From JAZGDL01 sp036477795 (GTDB lineage: Bacteria > Planctomycetota > Phycisphaerae > UBA1845): 33,191 nucleotides of DNA. Position 1 is the stretch's first letter. Each line of letters starts with the position of its first letter. Below the pieces are notes generated by a model. It was not told the origin of the DNA. It was given only the letters and a program-made list of their open reading frames with translations, and made no database searches. The DNA lies in NCBI GenBank assembly GCA_036477795.1, contig JAZGDL010000370.1, positions 1 through 33,191 of the forward strand, read 5' to 3'. This document shows, piece after piece, positions 15,378-23,818 of this stretch. Position numbers and translations under genes: made by a program.

Positions 15378-16382
15378 CTACGGGCACGTCGGCCCCGTCC
15401 ATGTGTCACCCCCGCCCGCGGCGGTGGCACCGAAACATTGGAAGATGTCAGAGAAGAAGGTGACCTGCTGGTCCGGCACGTCCTTCCAATTGCCTTGCGT
15501 GTCCACCTCGATCCCGGCATCAGGCCCCGTAAAGGCCGGGCCTCCCGCGGCGGCAGTGTTTTGGAACTGCTTGAACAGGTCGGCGAAGAACGTGGTCTGC
15601 CCGTCGCCGCTGGAGTCGCAGTAAACCCACGTGGGATCGGCAGGCTGTACCGAAGCCGCGTCCGGGGCAGCGCAGTCCACGCAGCGCGCCGTCACCGTCG
15701 GTCTGGAGTCCGACGCTCCGCCCGGGGCACTAGCACGACGACTGGGACACACCGGCAAGCCGGTGACATACAGGGCGTTGTTACCGTTGCTGGTCCATAC
15801 ATCCGGCGTCAGGAAGTCGGCGTCCGTACAGTCAGCCGTGGTCTTGCCGATATTGACCAGAACCGTTCCAGCCGGGTCCTCCGGGTAGTCGACGTGAGTC
15901 AACTGCACCCAGCCCTCGTTGGGACTCCCGCCGTCAGTGCCGCACACAATGTGAAACGCCACCGGATCCGTAATGCTCGCATCCGGCTCGATCTGGATGT
16001 AGCGCGATGAGATACCTCCCGTTACGACCGGCGGCAGGCACGATAGGGGCGGCGCCGGGCCCGCCAATAGGAGCGGAACAATTCCAACCGCCATGGTGAA
16101 CTGCCCGTTGGAGATGCTGCCCACAAACGTCTGCCCAAGGACCGCAAAGGAACCATCAGTGAACACCACACCACCGGAAGAGAGCGTCGCCACCGTCATC
16201 ACGAACGCCGGCCCCTGTTCGCGCGTATGCTTCGCGGGCGCGGCCCCCGCGCCGGTAGACGCCAGCGCCGCGGAACCCGTCGCCGGCGTTTCAGGGTTCA
16301 TGAGTCCAATCGCACCGGCTGCAAAGCCGGTCATCGTCACCAACACAACCATGTTTGTCCTAGGGCTACGTGGTCTTCTCAT
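15378..16382 (-). CDS. secreted protein with shared C-terminal dockerin-like module
   Basis: The 334-residue protein has an N-terminal hydrophobic signal (MVVLVTMTGFAAGAIGLM). A short segment, GGVVFTDGSFAVLGQTF then SNGQFTMAVGIVPLL, resembles a compact form of the beta-rich GGxFTLxGTIGQ motif found in planctomycete exported proteins. The last 220 residues are the module shared with the giant protein and with the protein at 30783-31661: SRYIQIEPDASITD, GWVQLTHVDY, NIGKTTADC, then GDGQTTFFADLFKQF and VTFFSDIFQCF. It ends exactly where homology with the giant protein ends. It follows the metalloprotease gene by 47 bp on the same strand, so co-transcription is likely. The role is unknown; surface attachment or protein-protein docking is a guess from the paired loops. 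Confidence 0.78.
   Translation of the reverse strand: MRRPRSPRTNMVVLVTMTGFAAGAIGLMNPETPATGSAALASTGAGAAPAKHTREQGPAFVMTVATLSSGGVVFTDGSFAVLGQTFVGSISNGQFTMAVGIVPLLLAGPAPPLSCLPPVVTGGISSRYIQIEPDASITDPVAFHIVCGTDGGSPNEGWVQLTHVDYPEDPAGTVLVNIGKTTADCTDADFLTPDVWTSNGNNALYVTGLPVCPSRRASAPGGASDSRPTVTARCVDCAAPDAASVQPADPTWVYCDSSGDGQTTFFADLFKQFQNTAAAGGPAFTGPDAGIEVDTQGNWKDVPDQQVTFFSDIFQCFGATAAGGGDTWTGPTCP
15381..16016 (-). repeat. duplicated DNA coding the shared C-terminal module, copy 2
   Basis: This is nearly identical to 8607-9240. Differences are scattered single bases and a short changed stretch near 15860-15890, where the other copy encodes DDGPQG and this one PEDPAGTV. Confidence 0.9.
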
Positions 16383-16429
16383 AGTTGATACTCTCGTATT
16401 ACACTACCCTTTCCCCATCCTCCGGGCAG

Positions 16430-17797
16430 TTATCGAATCTCTGCCGCGCCGGTCTTGCAGAAGTACTTACCCCGCTTGTTAAGAACAACAGAGCCGACCT
16501 CATCATAGGTGCCCGGCACGAGATAGAAGACGCTGTTTGATGGCGAGGAGTCGTGCGCAGTTTGAACGCTCGTAAACGCTTGGAGGCAGGTGCCAAGGCT
16601 CTCGAAGGGGGTGGGTCCGATGTACACATTCTTCCCGGAGATGCACGGTTCGATCTCCAACGTGGGGCCCCCGCCGCGCAATCCGAGTTCATTGCTGATC
16701 TCCTCCCACTCCGCGACGTCGATGCAAGGTACTTGATTTGCTTTTCGCCGCTCCAGCTCGAGCAGGTCTTCCGGGCGCCCGCGCTGCACCAGCACTGCTC
16801 CATCAACGAGGTTGGACCATTCAGGGTAATCCCATTGCCAGGTATATTTGAAGTCGGCGTCACACCATCCACTGCCGCCGCCATTGATGTCCTGGATGAC
16901 GCTGTTTTCCAATCCTCCGAAGCAGTCCCAGTCCACGCTCATCATGGTCGTTCCGCGAACCTCGTCCAGATCGAGTTCGTTCAGCCCGCACATGCGCCCG
17001 TGGGAGTAGTCGAGTTCCTTGAACAGCGCCTCGTCGAAGGTCAAGCCGAAAAAGAGCATGCGCGTTTTCAGGCCAAAGAGCTGGTACCGATAAGACATGG
17101 TGCTCGGCATGTTCGGCACGAAGGGCCCGACATAATCGGGATCGCTACTGTTGGCGCAGTTCATTATGCCGCAGTGAGACAGCCCCAGGTTGTGGCCAAA
17201 CTCGTGTGCGATCGTGGCGGCCTGAAAATACTCTGATCCCGTATTATCCGGGCCTTTGCCCCCCAATGTGACGACGAAGTTCTGCCCGCCGTCTGCGCGG
17301 CCCGAGCTGCCCGTAGGTATGCACGTAGGTTCAGCGTCGCCGTCCGACACCTCTTGCCGATGCCCGAAGATGCAATAGTGCCAGGGCTCCGGGTCGCCCG
17401 CGTGATCGAAGTTGGCGGCCTTGAACTTGGCGAAGGTGTTCGGCACGGCCTTGCTTTGGTACGTAAAGAAATTGCCGCAGTCGGCATTCGGATCGGCGGC
17501 TAAGACGCACCAGTGGGGGATTACATTGTTCGCCGTGTTCAGGTCGATGATCAGCGTGTGGCCTTGGCACGCGAACATCTGGATGACTGCGTCCAGCACG
17601 AGCTGGCTGGGCTGATGATCATGCGTATCTGCAAGAACTCCCTGGCACGGGTCCTGGTCCGGGTCCTCGTTCGGCCCGATGCCCATGTAGTCGATCTCGA
17701 TCCGGAATGTATCCGCCGCCGCAGGTCGTACGCCGGAAACCCCGCACAGCCAGAACACTACGCTCACTGAGACGGCAAGTCTATGTGTTGTATTCAT
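16430..17797 (-). CDS. secreted zinc metalloprotease (metzincin-like)
   Basis: The 455-residue protein starts with a signal peptide (VSVSVVFWLCGVSG, likely cleavage after AAA). Around residues 199-209 it has HEFGHNLGLSH, the HExxHxxGxxH zinc site of metzincins, with Glu as catalytic base. The downstream MSYRY could supply the Met-turn. More than ten Cys suggest disulfides. The domain after the Met-turn is unassigned and ends with FYLVPGTYDEVG, reminiscent of a beta-strand repeat start. ATG 17797 is chosen because it gives a clean signal peptide; AAAGGCG lies about 10 bp upstream. It begins 13 bp after the tail-fibre-like gene stops and is followed closely by the dockerin-like gene, so the three look like one operon. 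It could process surface proteins encoded nearby, which is inference. Confidence 0.85.
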   Translation of the reverse strand: MNTTHRLAVSVSVVFWLCGVSGVRPAAADTFRIEIDYMGIGPNEDPDQDPCQGVLADTHDHQPSQLVLDAVIQMFACQGHTLIIDLNTANNVIPHWCVLAADPNADCGNFFTYQSKAVPNTFAKFKAANFDHAGDPEPWHYCIFGHRQEVSDGDAEPTCIPTGSSGRADGGQNFVVTLGGKGPDNTGSEYFQAATIAHEFGHNLGLSHCGIMNCANSSDPDYVGPFVPNMPSTMSYRYQLFGLKTRMLFFGLTFDEALFKELDYSHGRMCGLNELDLDEVRGTTMMSVDWDCFGGLENSVIQDINGGGSGWCDADFKYTWQWDYPEWSNLVDGAVLVQRGRPEDLLELERRKANQVPCIDVAEWEEISNELGLRGGGPTLEIEPCISGKNVYIGPTPFESLGTCLQAFTSVQTAHDSSPSNSVFYLVPGTYDEVGSVVLNKRGKYFCKTGAAEIR

Positions 17798-17810
17798 GAT
17801 TAATACGCCT

Positions 17811-20096
17811 TTACTGCAGACTGACCAGAACCAGAACCAATCCATCGGTGGCCTTGCTCATGGCCTTGCCGATGATCGCCCCTTGCGCCCGATCATAGTC
17901 GGTGACTTTCATCGCGTGGCCGGAAGTGGCGGAGGTCGTCAGCAGGTCGCCCGGTTGAATCGGCCCGTTCGACGCATCGACCCGGCAATAGACGCGGCCG
18001 CTCAGTGCGACCGGGTATTGGCCGTCGGCTTCGGTGCCGGACTGACCCATTAACATGCCCGGCTTAACGCCGCCGGCGCCGCTGACGATACCAGCCACCG
18101 TTCGGTCATAGGCATTTTGGCTGACGACGAGCCTGCCCGGCTGTTCCACGTCGATGCAGACGATCATTCCCGGCTCGACCGTGCCGCGCGGCGCGTGGAT
18201 GTCGAACCGTTCTGACAAGTCGCTGCCTCCCTTGATCTCCAGGACGTCGGTGATGACGCGGCCCTCACCGGTTCCGTTGTAGTTGCCGTCGAGCTCGATC
18301 GTGGTGGTGTTGCTGAGGAAGTCGTCGTTTCGGATGAGAATCTGGCCTCCCGCGGCGCCCTCTTGCCCCCTGATCTCGACGGTCTCGGAGAGGCCGGTCT
18401 TATCGTAAAGAGAGATCTGAGAGCCACCGCCCGATGCGTTCGAATCGAGGATGATGGCGTTCTGGGCTAAGGCCGGGGCCGCCTTGATCTGAATCTTCGC
18501 GTCGTCGGAGCTGTCGGCGTCCAAGATAAGGGTGTCGACGTGGGCGCTGTTACTGAGGATGATGCCGGCACCGCCGCCCCCCGCGTTGGCGTCCAAGTCG
18601 ATAGTCGTCTGGAACCCATCCGACATGGTGAACAGGGCACCGCCGTCGCCTTCGTCGCCGTCCAGTTCGATGGTCGGCGCCGCGGAGGAGTTAAAGAAAA
18701 AGCCGGCCCCGCCGCTGGTGGTGCCGCCGCTAAGGAGTACGCCATCGATACCTCCATCGTTGCGAAACACTCTCAACTCGCCACCGGAGCCGCCCGTCGC
18801 GCTCAGCATTACTGTTCGGTCGTTGCTCACGCTGCTGTTGTAAAGGAGAATCTCGCCAAACGAGGGCCCCCATAGACGGATCTGCTCCAGGCCGTCGCTT
18901 CCATAGGTTGTCAGCCGGTGCCCCGAGCCGTCCAGGGTGATCGTTGGGGCATCGGCGCCGTTCTCGACCGTCACCAGCCCGCCGCCGCTGCCGTCGTCAC
19001 CATCAATAAACACGCTGGCGCCGCCGGTGCCCCGATAGAACTCAGCGAATCCGCCGACGCCCGGATTGTTGGAACTGCCCAACCGAGCGGTAGTGTCGCC
19101 GTTCTCATCGTTTATCCAAAGCCAGGCGCCCTGAGAGTGTTTTTGCAGCCTGGCCAGGACGGTGGGGGATGGACTGATCGCGTCCACCACCTGGAAAGCG
19201 AATTCCGCCTGGGCGATTCCGGATTCACCCGTGAGCGACAGGGTCGGGCTGGACGTGCCGTCGTAGAGGGTAAGCGCGCCTCCGGTGGTCGCGGCCTCGG
19301 CGAAAAAGCGGAACGAACCCTGCTCGTTACTGAGGAACAGGTTGGCCCCGGTACCTCCAACGGTGGCCGCCCGGACTCCGGCCGTCATGTCGCCGTCGTC
19401 GTCTGTCAGAAGGAGCTGTCCAGAATTGAATCCCCACAGGGCGACGTGCTCGTTGCCGTCGTTGCCGAAGATCGTGATCTGGTTGGACGATCCATCGAGC
19501 GTGATGGCTGGACTGGCGGAAGCAGCATCATAGGCAGTCAGTGACCCGGAGGTACCCGAGTCGCCCAGGACCACGTCATCAGTCAGCTCTTCGTTTCCGA
19601 CGAAGTCCACGCGCATGGCGTGGGGGACGCCGGCCAACAGGATGCGGGGCGACAGCTCGGCCGCTGGTGGGTTGATTTCAACGCCGAGGTAGCGGGCCTG
19701 GCCCGTAAACAGCGACCCGTCCAGCCCCACGCCGTCGCCGTCGGGAAGGAGAACCGCGACGACTCCATCGTCCTGCGGGTCGATATCCACGCCCACGTCG
19801 AACGGACCTCCACCGGCCAGGGGTCCCGGGAGGACCGGATCGTCGTAGATCTTGAACCTCAGCGTGTGCATCCCCGACAGCGGGTCGCCCTGACCATCCG
19901 TCAAGCGAGCCTGGAAGCTGAGTTTCCGCGAGTTCCCGTCCAGCAACGGCAGAAGGGAGGGCGAGCCGTCCGGCTCCGCGGTGACCCCCATCGTCGCAGC
20001 CGGCGGGTCGAGCTCTCCCGCGTTGACCCAGATAACCGTCCCAACCACCGCGATCACAAGCACGGGGCTGGCTAGTTTGATTGTTGAATGTTTCAT
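17811..20096 (-). CDS. tail-fibre-like secreted beta-repeat protein
   Basis: The 761-residue protein has an N-terminal signal segment (VLVIAVVGTVIWVNAG). Next comes a domain starting LSFQARLTDGQGDPLSGMHTLRFKIYD, a pattern seen at the start of bacterial tail-fibre-like proteins. About 400 residues of loose Gly/Asp/Ser-rich repeats with ITLDGS, TIELDGD and IDLDAN motifs follow and probably form elongated beta structure. The C-terminal 130 residues (GTVEPGMIVCIDVEQPGRL, VALSGRVYCRVDAS, GPIQPGDLLTTSATSGHAM, VLVLVSLQ) match a domain common at the end of such fibre proteins. GGGAG about 10 bp upstream supports the start. It is first in the minus-strand secreted block and divergent from the sigma factor. 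A trimeric surface fibre is plausible; no phage genes are nearby. Confidence 0.75.
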   Translation of the reverse strand: MKHSTIKLASPVLVIAVVGTVIWVNAGELDPPAATMGVTAEPDGSPSLLPLLDGNSRKLSFQARLTDGQGDPLSGMHTLRFKIYDDPVLPGPLAGGGPFDVGVDIDPQDDGVVAVLLPDGDGVGLDGSLFTGQARYLGVEINPPAAELSPRILLAGVPHAMRVDFVGNEELTDDVVLGDSGTSGSLTAYDAASASPAITLDGSSNQITIFGNDGNEHVALWGFNSGQLLLTDDDGDMTAGVRAATVGGTGANLFLSNEQGSFRFFAEAATTGGALTLYDGTSSPTLSLTGESGIAQAEFAFQVVDAISPSPTVLARLQKHSQGAWLWINDENGDTTARLGSSNNPGVGGFAEFYRGTGGASVFIDGDDGSGGGLVTVENGADAPTITLDGSGHRLTTYGSDGLEQIRLWGPSFGEILLYNSSVSNDRTVMLSATGGSGGELRVFRNDGGIDGVLLSGGTTSGGAGFFFNSSAAPTIELDGDEGDGGALFTMSDGFQTTIDLDANAGGGGAGIILSNSAHVDTLILDADSSDDAKIQIKAAPALAQNAIILDSNASGGGSQISLYDKTGLSETVEIRGQEGAAGGQILIRNDDFLSNTTTIELDGNYNGTGEGRVITDVLEIKGGSDLSERFDIHAPRGTVEPGMIVCIDVEQPGRLVVSQNAYDRTVAGIVSGAGGVKPGMLMGQSGTEADGQYPVALSGRVYCRVDASNGPIQPGDLLTTSATSGHAMKVTDYDRAQGAIIGKAMSKATDGLVLVLVSLQ

Positions 20097-20241
20097 GGTT
20101 TCGTCTCCCTGATGGTGCCCATAATCTCAAGCTTCGCTGCCGCTAGGGCCCCGGCACCCTTTGTCCCAGGCAGATTACGTAAACGGCGCCCGGCGCGCCT
20201 GATGGAATCGGCGGAAACTTTCTGGTAAAATGAGGCTTGAT
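20097..20241. other. divergent intergenic region between secreted block and sigma factor
   Basis: The 145 bases between the two divergent transcription units hold no recognisable -35/-10 pair of the housekeeping type in either direction, apart from the ribosome sites at each end. A palindromic GGCGCCCGGCGCGCC stretch lies near 20190. Promoters read by the adjacent ECF factor would be expected here but cannot be named from one example. Confidence 0.5.
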
Positions 20242-20820
20242 ATGAGCACCTCGGCGAACAACGTAACCCGTCTGCTGGCTGAGCTGGGTAGCGGCGACGG
20301 CTCCGCCGTATCGCGCATGTTTCCGCTGGTTTACGACGAGTTGCGCGCCCTGGCTGCGAGCTTTTTCACCGGCAAGGTGTCGAATCAGACGCTGCAGCCC
20401 ACCGCTCTGGTGCATGAGGCCTACTTGCGCCTGGTGGACCAGACCCACCAGGATTGGACGGACCGGGCCCACTTCATGGGGGTCGCTGCCAAGGCCATGC
20501 GGAGGCTGTTGATCGACCACCTCCGTGCCCGACAGGCCCAGAAACGGGGCGGCCTGCAACACCGTGTGACGCTCGACGATTCAGCCCTGGCCGTCAGCGG
20601 AGCCGGGATACTCGACGCCCTGGCGCTCGAGGAAGCGCTTGAGAAGCTCGGGAGGCTCGATGAACGCAAGGCCCGCGTGGTCGAGCTGCGTTTTTTCTGC
20701 GGGCTGACCAACGAAAGCGTGGCCCACGTATTGGGCGTATCGCGTGCCACCGTCGTGGACGACTGGAGTTTTGCCCGCGCCTGGCTAGCGGTTGAGCTGC
20801 GAGATAATGGTACCGAATGA
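20242..20820 (+). CDS. ECF-type sigma factor (planctomycete STPK-associated group)
   Basis: The 192-residue protein has sigma-70 regions 2 and 4 only. Region 2 includes LVYDELRALAASFF, TALVHEAYLRLVDQ and RRLLIDHLRARQAQKRGG. Region 4 includes RVVELRFFCGLTNESVAHVLGVSRATVVDDWSFARAWL. This matches the ECF family (TIGR02999-like) that in planctomycetes usually sits next to a Ser/Thr kinase. Its stop overlaps the kinase start by 4 bp (ATGA), so translation is coupled. ATG 20242 is preferred to ATG 20230 because GAGG lies 7 bp upstream. No anti-sigma factor is present; in this group the kinase probably controls activity by phosphorylation, a model from related systems, not shown here. The divergent secreted genes are candidate targets. 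Confidence 0.9.
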   Translation: MSTSANNVTRLLAELGSGDGSAVSRMFPLVYDELRALAASFFTGKVSNQTLQPTALVHEAYLRLVDQTHQDWTDRAHFMGVAAKAMRRLLIDHLRARQAQKRGGLQHRVTLDDSALAVSGAGILDALALEEALEKLGRLDERKARVVELRFFCGLTNESVAHVLGVSRATVVDDWSFARAWLAVELRDNGTE

Positions 20821-23738
20821 CACCGCAGCAATTCAAACGTGGCGAGGAGCTGTTTCAGGCCGCACGAAGGCTTGATCCGACCGAGCGGGCGGCGTACCTG
20901 CGGCGAGCGTCGGCGGATGACGAAACGCTCAGGGCCCGCGTCGAGGCGATGCTGGCTGAGCACGACCGCCCGCCCGACTTCTTAAGAACGCCCATCATCG
21001 AAAAAGGGGAGTTGCTCAAAGATATGGTGCCGCGACCGGCGGATATCGACGGAGCCCATCCGCCGCAAAGCGTCGGGGGCTACACCATCGTTCGCAAGAT
21101 CGGCGAAGGGGGAATGGGTGTTGTCTACGAGGCGGTGCAGGAAAACCCGCAACGCACGGTCGCTTTGAAGCTGCTTCGGCCGGGGTTCACCTCAGATAGC
21201 TTGCTGCATCGGTTCCGATATGAGGCCCAGGTTCTCGGTCAACTGCACCACCCGGGCATTGCCCACGTCTATGAGGCCGGCGTGGCCGACGGCGGTTCGG
21301 ATCAAGGCGCGACGCGTGCGTCGTTGGGTCCGCAGCCCTTCTTTGCTATGGAATACATTTGCGGCGAAGCACTCAACGAATACGCCGAGCATGGTAAGCT
21401 GGATACCCGCCGGCGTCTCGAGCTGGTCGCAAAGATATGCGATGCTGTACAGCACGCCCATCAAAAAGGCGTGATCCATCGCGACCTCAAGCCTCAGAAC
21501 ATTCTGGTCGACGAAACCGGCCAACCAAAGGTCCTGGATTTCGGCGTGGCTCGCGCGACCGACGCCGATATGCGCACAGTGACGATGCAGACCAACGTCG
21601 GTCAGCTCGTAGGGACACTTGCCTACATGAGTCCCGAACAGGTGCTGGGCGATTCGCGGCAGTTGGACACACGCTCGGACGTCTACTCGCTGGGCGTGAT
21701 TCTCTACGAGTTGGTGACGGACCGCCTTCCACAGGACGTACGTAACCACTCGATTCCCGAGGCAGTCCGACTTATCCGCGAGGAAGAGCCTTCAAGACTG
21801 AGTTCGATTGACAGGCGGTTTCGCGGCGACGTCGATACCATCGCCGCAAAAGCGTTGGAAAAGGATAAAGATCGGCGCTACCAGTCGGCGGCGGAATTCG
21901 CAGCCGACATCCGTCGCTATCTGCGTGACGAACCGATCGCCGCCCGCCCGGCGAGCGCCACCTATCAGCTTCGCAAATTCGCGAAGCGTAATAAGGCGCT
22001 AGTGGCTGGCGCCGTAGTGGTGTTCGTTGTGCTTGTGGCCGGAATTGTTGCCGAGCGCCGGCAGCGCGTTGCGGCGGAAAAGGCCCGTGCAGAGGCCGTC
22101 ATATCTCGCGAAGAATCGGAAGCGGTCACGGACTTCCTGGTGAACATGCTCGCTTGGGCAGACCCCGAGAAGACCTTGGGCCGCGACATCACCATCGGCG
22201 AAGTGTTCGACATCGCGACCAAACGCGTCGAAACCGAGTTCCGTGACCAGCCCCGGATCGAAGCTGCCGTCCGTGCTATGTTGGGCCACACCTATATCAA
22301 CCTCGGAGATTACATTGCAGCCCAAGAACAACTCACGTCCGCCTTGCAGATCCAAAAGCGGGAATTAGGAAACGAACACCCCAACACGCTGACCACGATG
22401 AACAACCAGGCCACCTTGCTGAGCCACCAAGGCGACCCGAGTCAAGCTGAGCGGCTTTACCGCCTGGTGCTCGAAGCCCGCCGCCGCGTCCTCGGCGAAG
22501 ACCACCCAGACACGCTGAAGGTGATGAACGACCTCGCCACGGCGCTGCCCCAGGGCAAGCAGGCCGAGGCCGAGTCGCTTTTCCGCCGGGCGATACAAAC
22601 CCAACGTCGCAAGCTGGGCGAGGATCACCCGGATACCCTGATCACGATGAGAAACCTGGGCAGCTTACTGATGAGTCAGGGCAAGCTGGTCGAAGCAGAA
22701 GAGTTGTTCCGCCATGTCCTGAAGCTCAGAGGTCGCGTCCTCAGCGAGCAGCACCCCGAGACGCTGCGCTCGATGGATGATCTGGCTACCTTGCTACGAG
22801 ACCAGGGCAAGTTGGACGAGGCTGAGCCGCTGTGCCGGCAGGCGATGGAAGGCAGACGTCTGGTCCTGGGCGAGCAGCACCCCGTGACGCTGCGCTCGTT
22901 GAACGGGCTGGCTCATTTGCTTCAACTTCAGGGCAAGCTATCCGAGGCCGAGCCGCTGTGCCGCCAGTCCGTGGACGGGCTTCGCGGTGTGCTCGGCGAG
23001 GAGCACCCCCAAACGCTGACAGCGATCAGCCTGTTGTCTTTGGTGCTTATGGACCAGGGCAAGTTTGACGAAGCCGAGCCCGTCACCCGCCGGTTGCTGC
23101 AATCCTCGCGACGTGTGATGGGCGAGGAGCATCGTTACACGCTGGAGGCAATGAACAACGTGGCCGCTATCCTCAAAGCCCGGGGCAAGTTTGACGAAGC
23201 CGAGCCGTTCTCCCGTCAAGCTCTGGAAACCGCCCGTCGCATCCTCGGCGAGGAGCACAACACAACGCTTGTCTTGCTGAACAACCAGGCCGGCTTGCTA
23301 CGCCGCCAAGGCAAACCGAGCCAAGCCGAGCCGCTGTATCGGCAGTTGCTCAAAATCCGCCGCCGCATCCTGGACGAGGAGCACCCCGACACGCTCACGG
23401 CGATGAATAATCTGTCCGCGGCGCTCAGGGACCAGGGTAAGCTGGATGAGTCCGAGCAATGGGCCAAGATGGCGCTGGACGGCGCCCGTCGCGAGCTCTC
23501 TCCGGGACACGCATTGACGTCACTTTTTCAGGTGAACTACGCCAAGTGCCTGACCCCGCTACAGCGGTATGACGAGGCGGAAGCACTTCTGCTGGAAGCC
23601 TACGCCGAACTGAAGGCGGCCTTCGGAGCACACCACAAATACACCCGGCGAGCGTGTGGTGCTCTGGTCAACCTCTACGAAGCCTGGAACCGGCCGGAAA
23701 AGGCCGCCGAGTGGCGTCAAGAGTTACGGAGCGAATAG
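20817..23738 (+). CDS. membrane Ser/Thr protein kinase with C-terminal TPR array
   Basis: The 973-residue protein has a Pkn2-type kinase domain (about residues 88-345): Gly-rich loop KIGEGGMGVVYEA, VALKLL lysine, HRDLKPQNIL at about 220, DFGVA, and MSPEQ. A single membrane segment (ALVAGAVVVFVVLVAGIVA, about 393-411) is followed by a short coiled coil and a domain before about ten kinesin-light-chain-type TPRs of 42 residues (about 480-960, e.g. LGEEHPQTL, LSEAEPLCRQ). The kinase is inside and the TPRs probably outside, on the periplasmic side. An N-terminal leader of 85 residues resembles the conserved domain seen before such kinases. It is translationally coupled to the ECF sigma factor. 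The TPRs likely sense a protein or peptide ligand and alter sigma-factor activity; this is inference from similar pairs. Confidence 0.9.
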   Translation: MTPQQFKRGEELFQAARRLDPTERAAYLRRASADDETLRARVEAMLAEHDRPPDFLRTPIIEKGELLKDMVPRPADIDGAHPPQSVGGYTIVRKIGEGGMGVVYEAVQENPQRTVALKLLRPGFTSDSLLHRFRYEAQVLGQLHHPGIAHVYEAGVADGGSDQGATRASLGPQPFFAMEYICGEALNEYAEHGKLDTRRRLELVAKICDAVQHAHQKGVIHRDLKPQNILVDETGQPKVLDFGVARATDADMRTVTMQTNVGQLVGTLAYMSPEQVLGDSRQLDTRSDVYSLGVILYELVTDRLPQDVRNHSIPEAVRLIREEEPSRLSSIDRRFRGDVDTIAAKALEKDKDRRYQSAAEFAADIRRYLRDEPIAARPASATYQLRKFAKRNKALVAGAVVVFVVLVAGIVAERRQRVAAEKARAEAVISREESEAVTDFLVNMLAWADPEKTLGRDITIGEVFDIATKRVETEFRDQPRIEAAVRAMLGHTYINLGDYIAAQEQLTSALQIQKRELGNEHPNTLTTMNNQATLLSHQGDPSQAERLYRLVLEARRRVLGEDHPDTLKVMNDLATALPQGKQAEAESLFRRAIQTQRRKLGEDHPDTLITMRNLGSLLMSQGKLVEAEELFRHVLKLRGRVLSEQHPETLRSMDDLATLLRDQGKLDEAEPLCRQAMEGRRLVLGEQHPVTLRSLNGLAHLLQLQGKLSEAEPLCRQSVDGLRGVLGEEHPQTLTAISLLSLVLMDQGKFDEAEPVTRRLLQSSRRVMGEEHRYTLEAMNNVAAILKARGKFDEAEPFSRQALETARRILGEEHNTTLVLLNNQAGLLRRQGKPSQAEPLYRQLLKIRRRILDEEHPDTLTAMNNLSAALRDQGKLDESEQWAKMALDGARRELSPGHALTSLFQVNYAKCLTPLQRYDEAEALLLEAYAELKAAFGAHHKYTRRACGALVNLYEAWNRPEKAAEWRQELRSE

Positions 23739-23744
23739 CCGCGT

Positions 23745-23818
23745 AGCAGGTAGGGCAGGTGGTTCAACTGCCTTCACCCTCAGCAGGTAGGGCAGGTGGT
23801 TCACCTGCCTTCACCCTC
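23745..23818. repeat. two tandem 37-bp hairpin units at a convergent gene end
   Basis: Each unit reads AGCAGGTAGGGCAGGTGGTT and then its complement-like half. The second unit has a perfect GGCAGGTG/CACCTGCC stem and the first has one mismatch. They lie between the kinase stop and the radical SAM stop, so they may end transcription from both sides. Confidence 0.8.

Noticed and set aside
8442..16010. Two similar plus-strand open frames of about 260 residues (8442-9227 and 15240-16010)
   Set aside because: They look like paralogues only because the opposite strand is duplicated DNA. The minus-strand frames have signal peptides, motifs and a third family member; these do not.
17811..20096. Prophage remnant (tail fibre gene)
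   Set aside because: The protein has a signal peptide, which phage fibres lack, and no other phage gene, integrase or attachment site is nearby.
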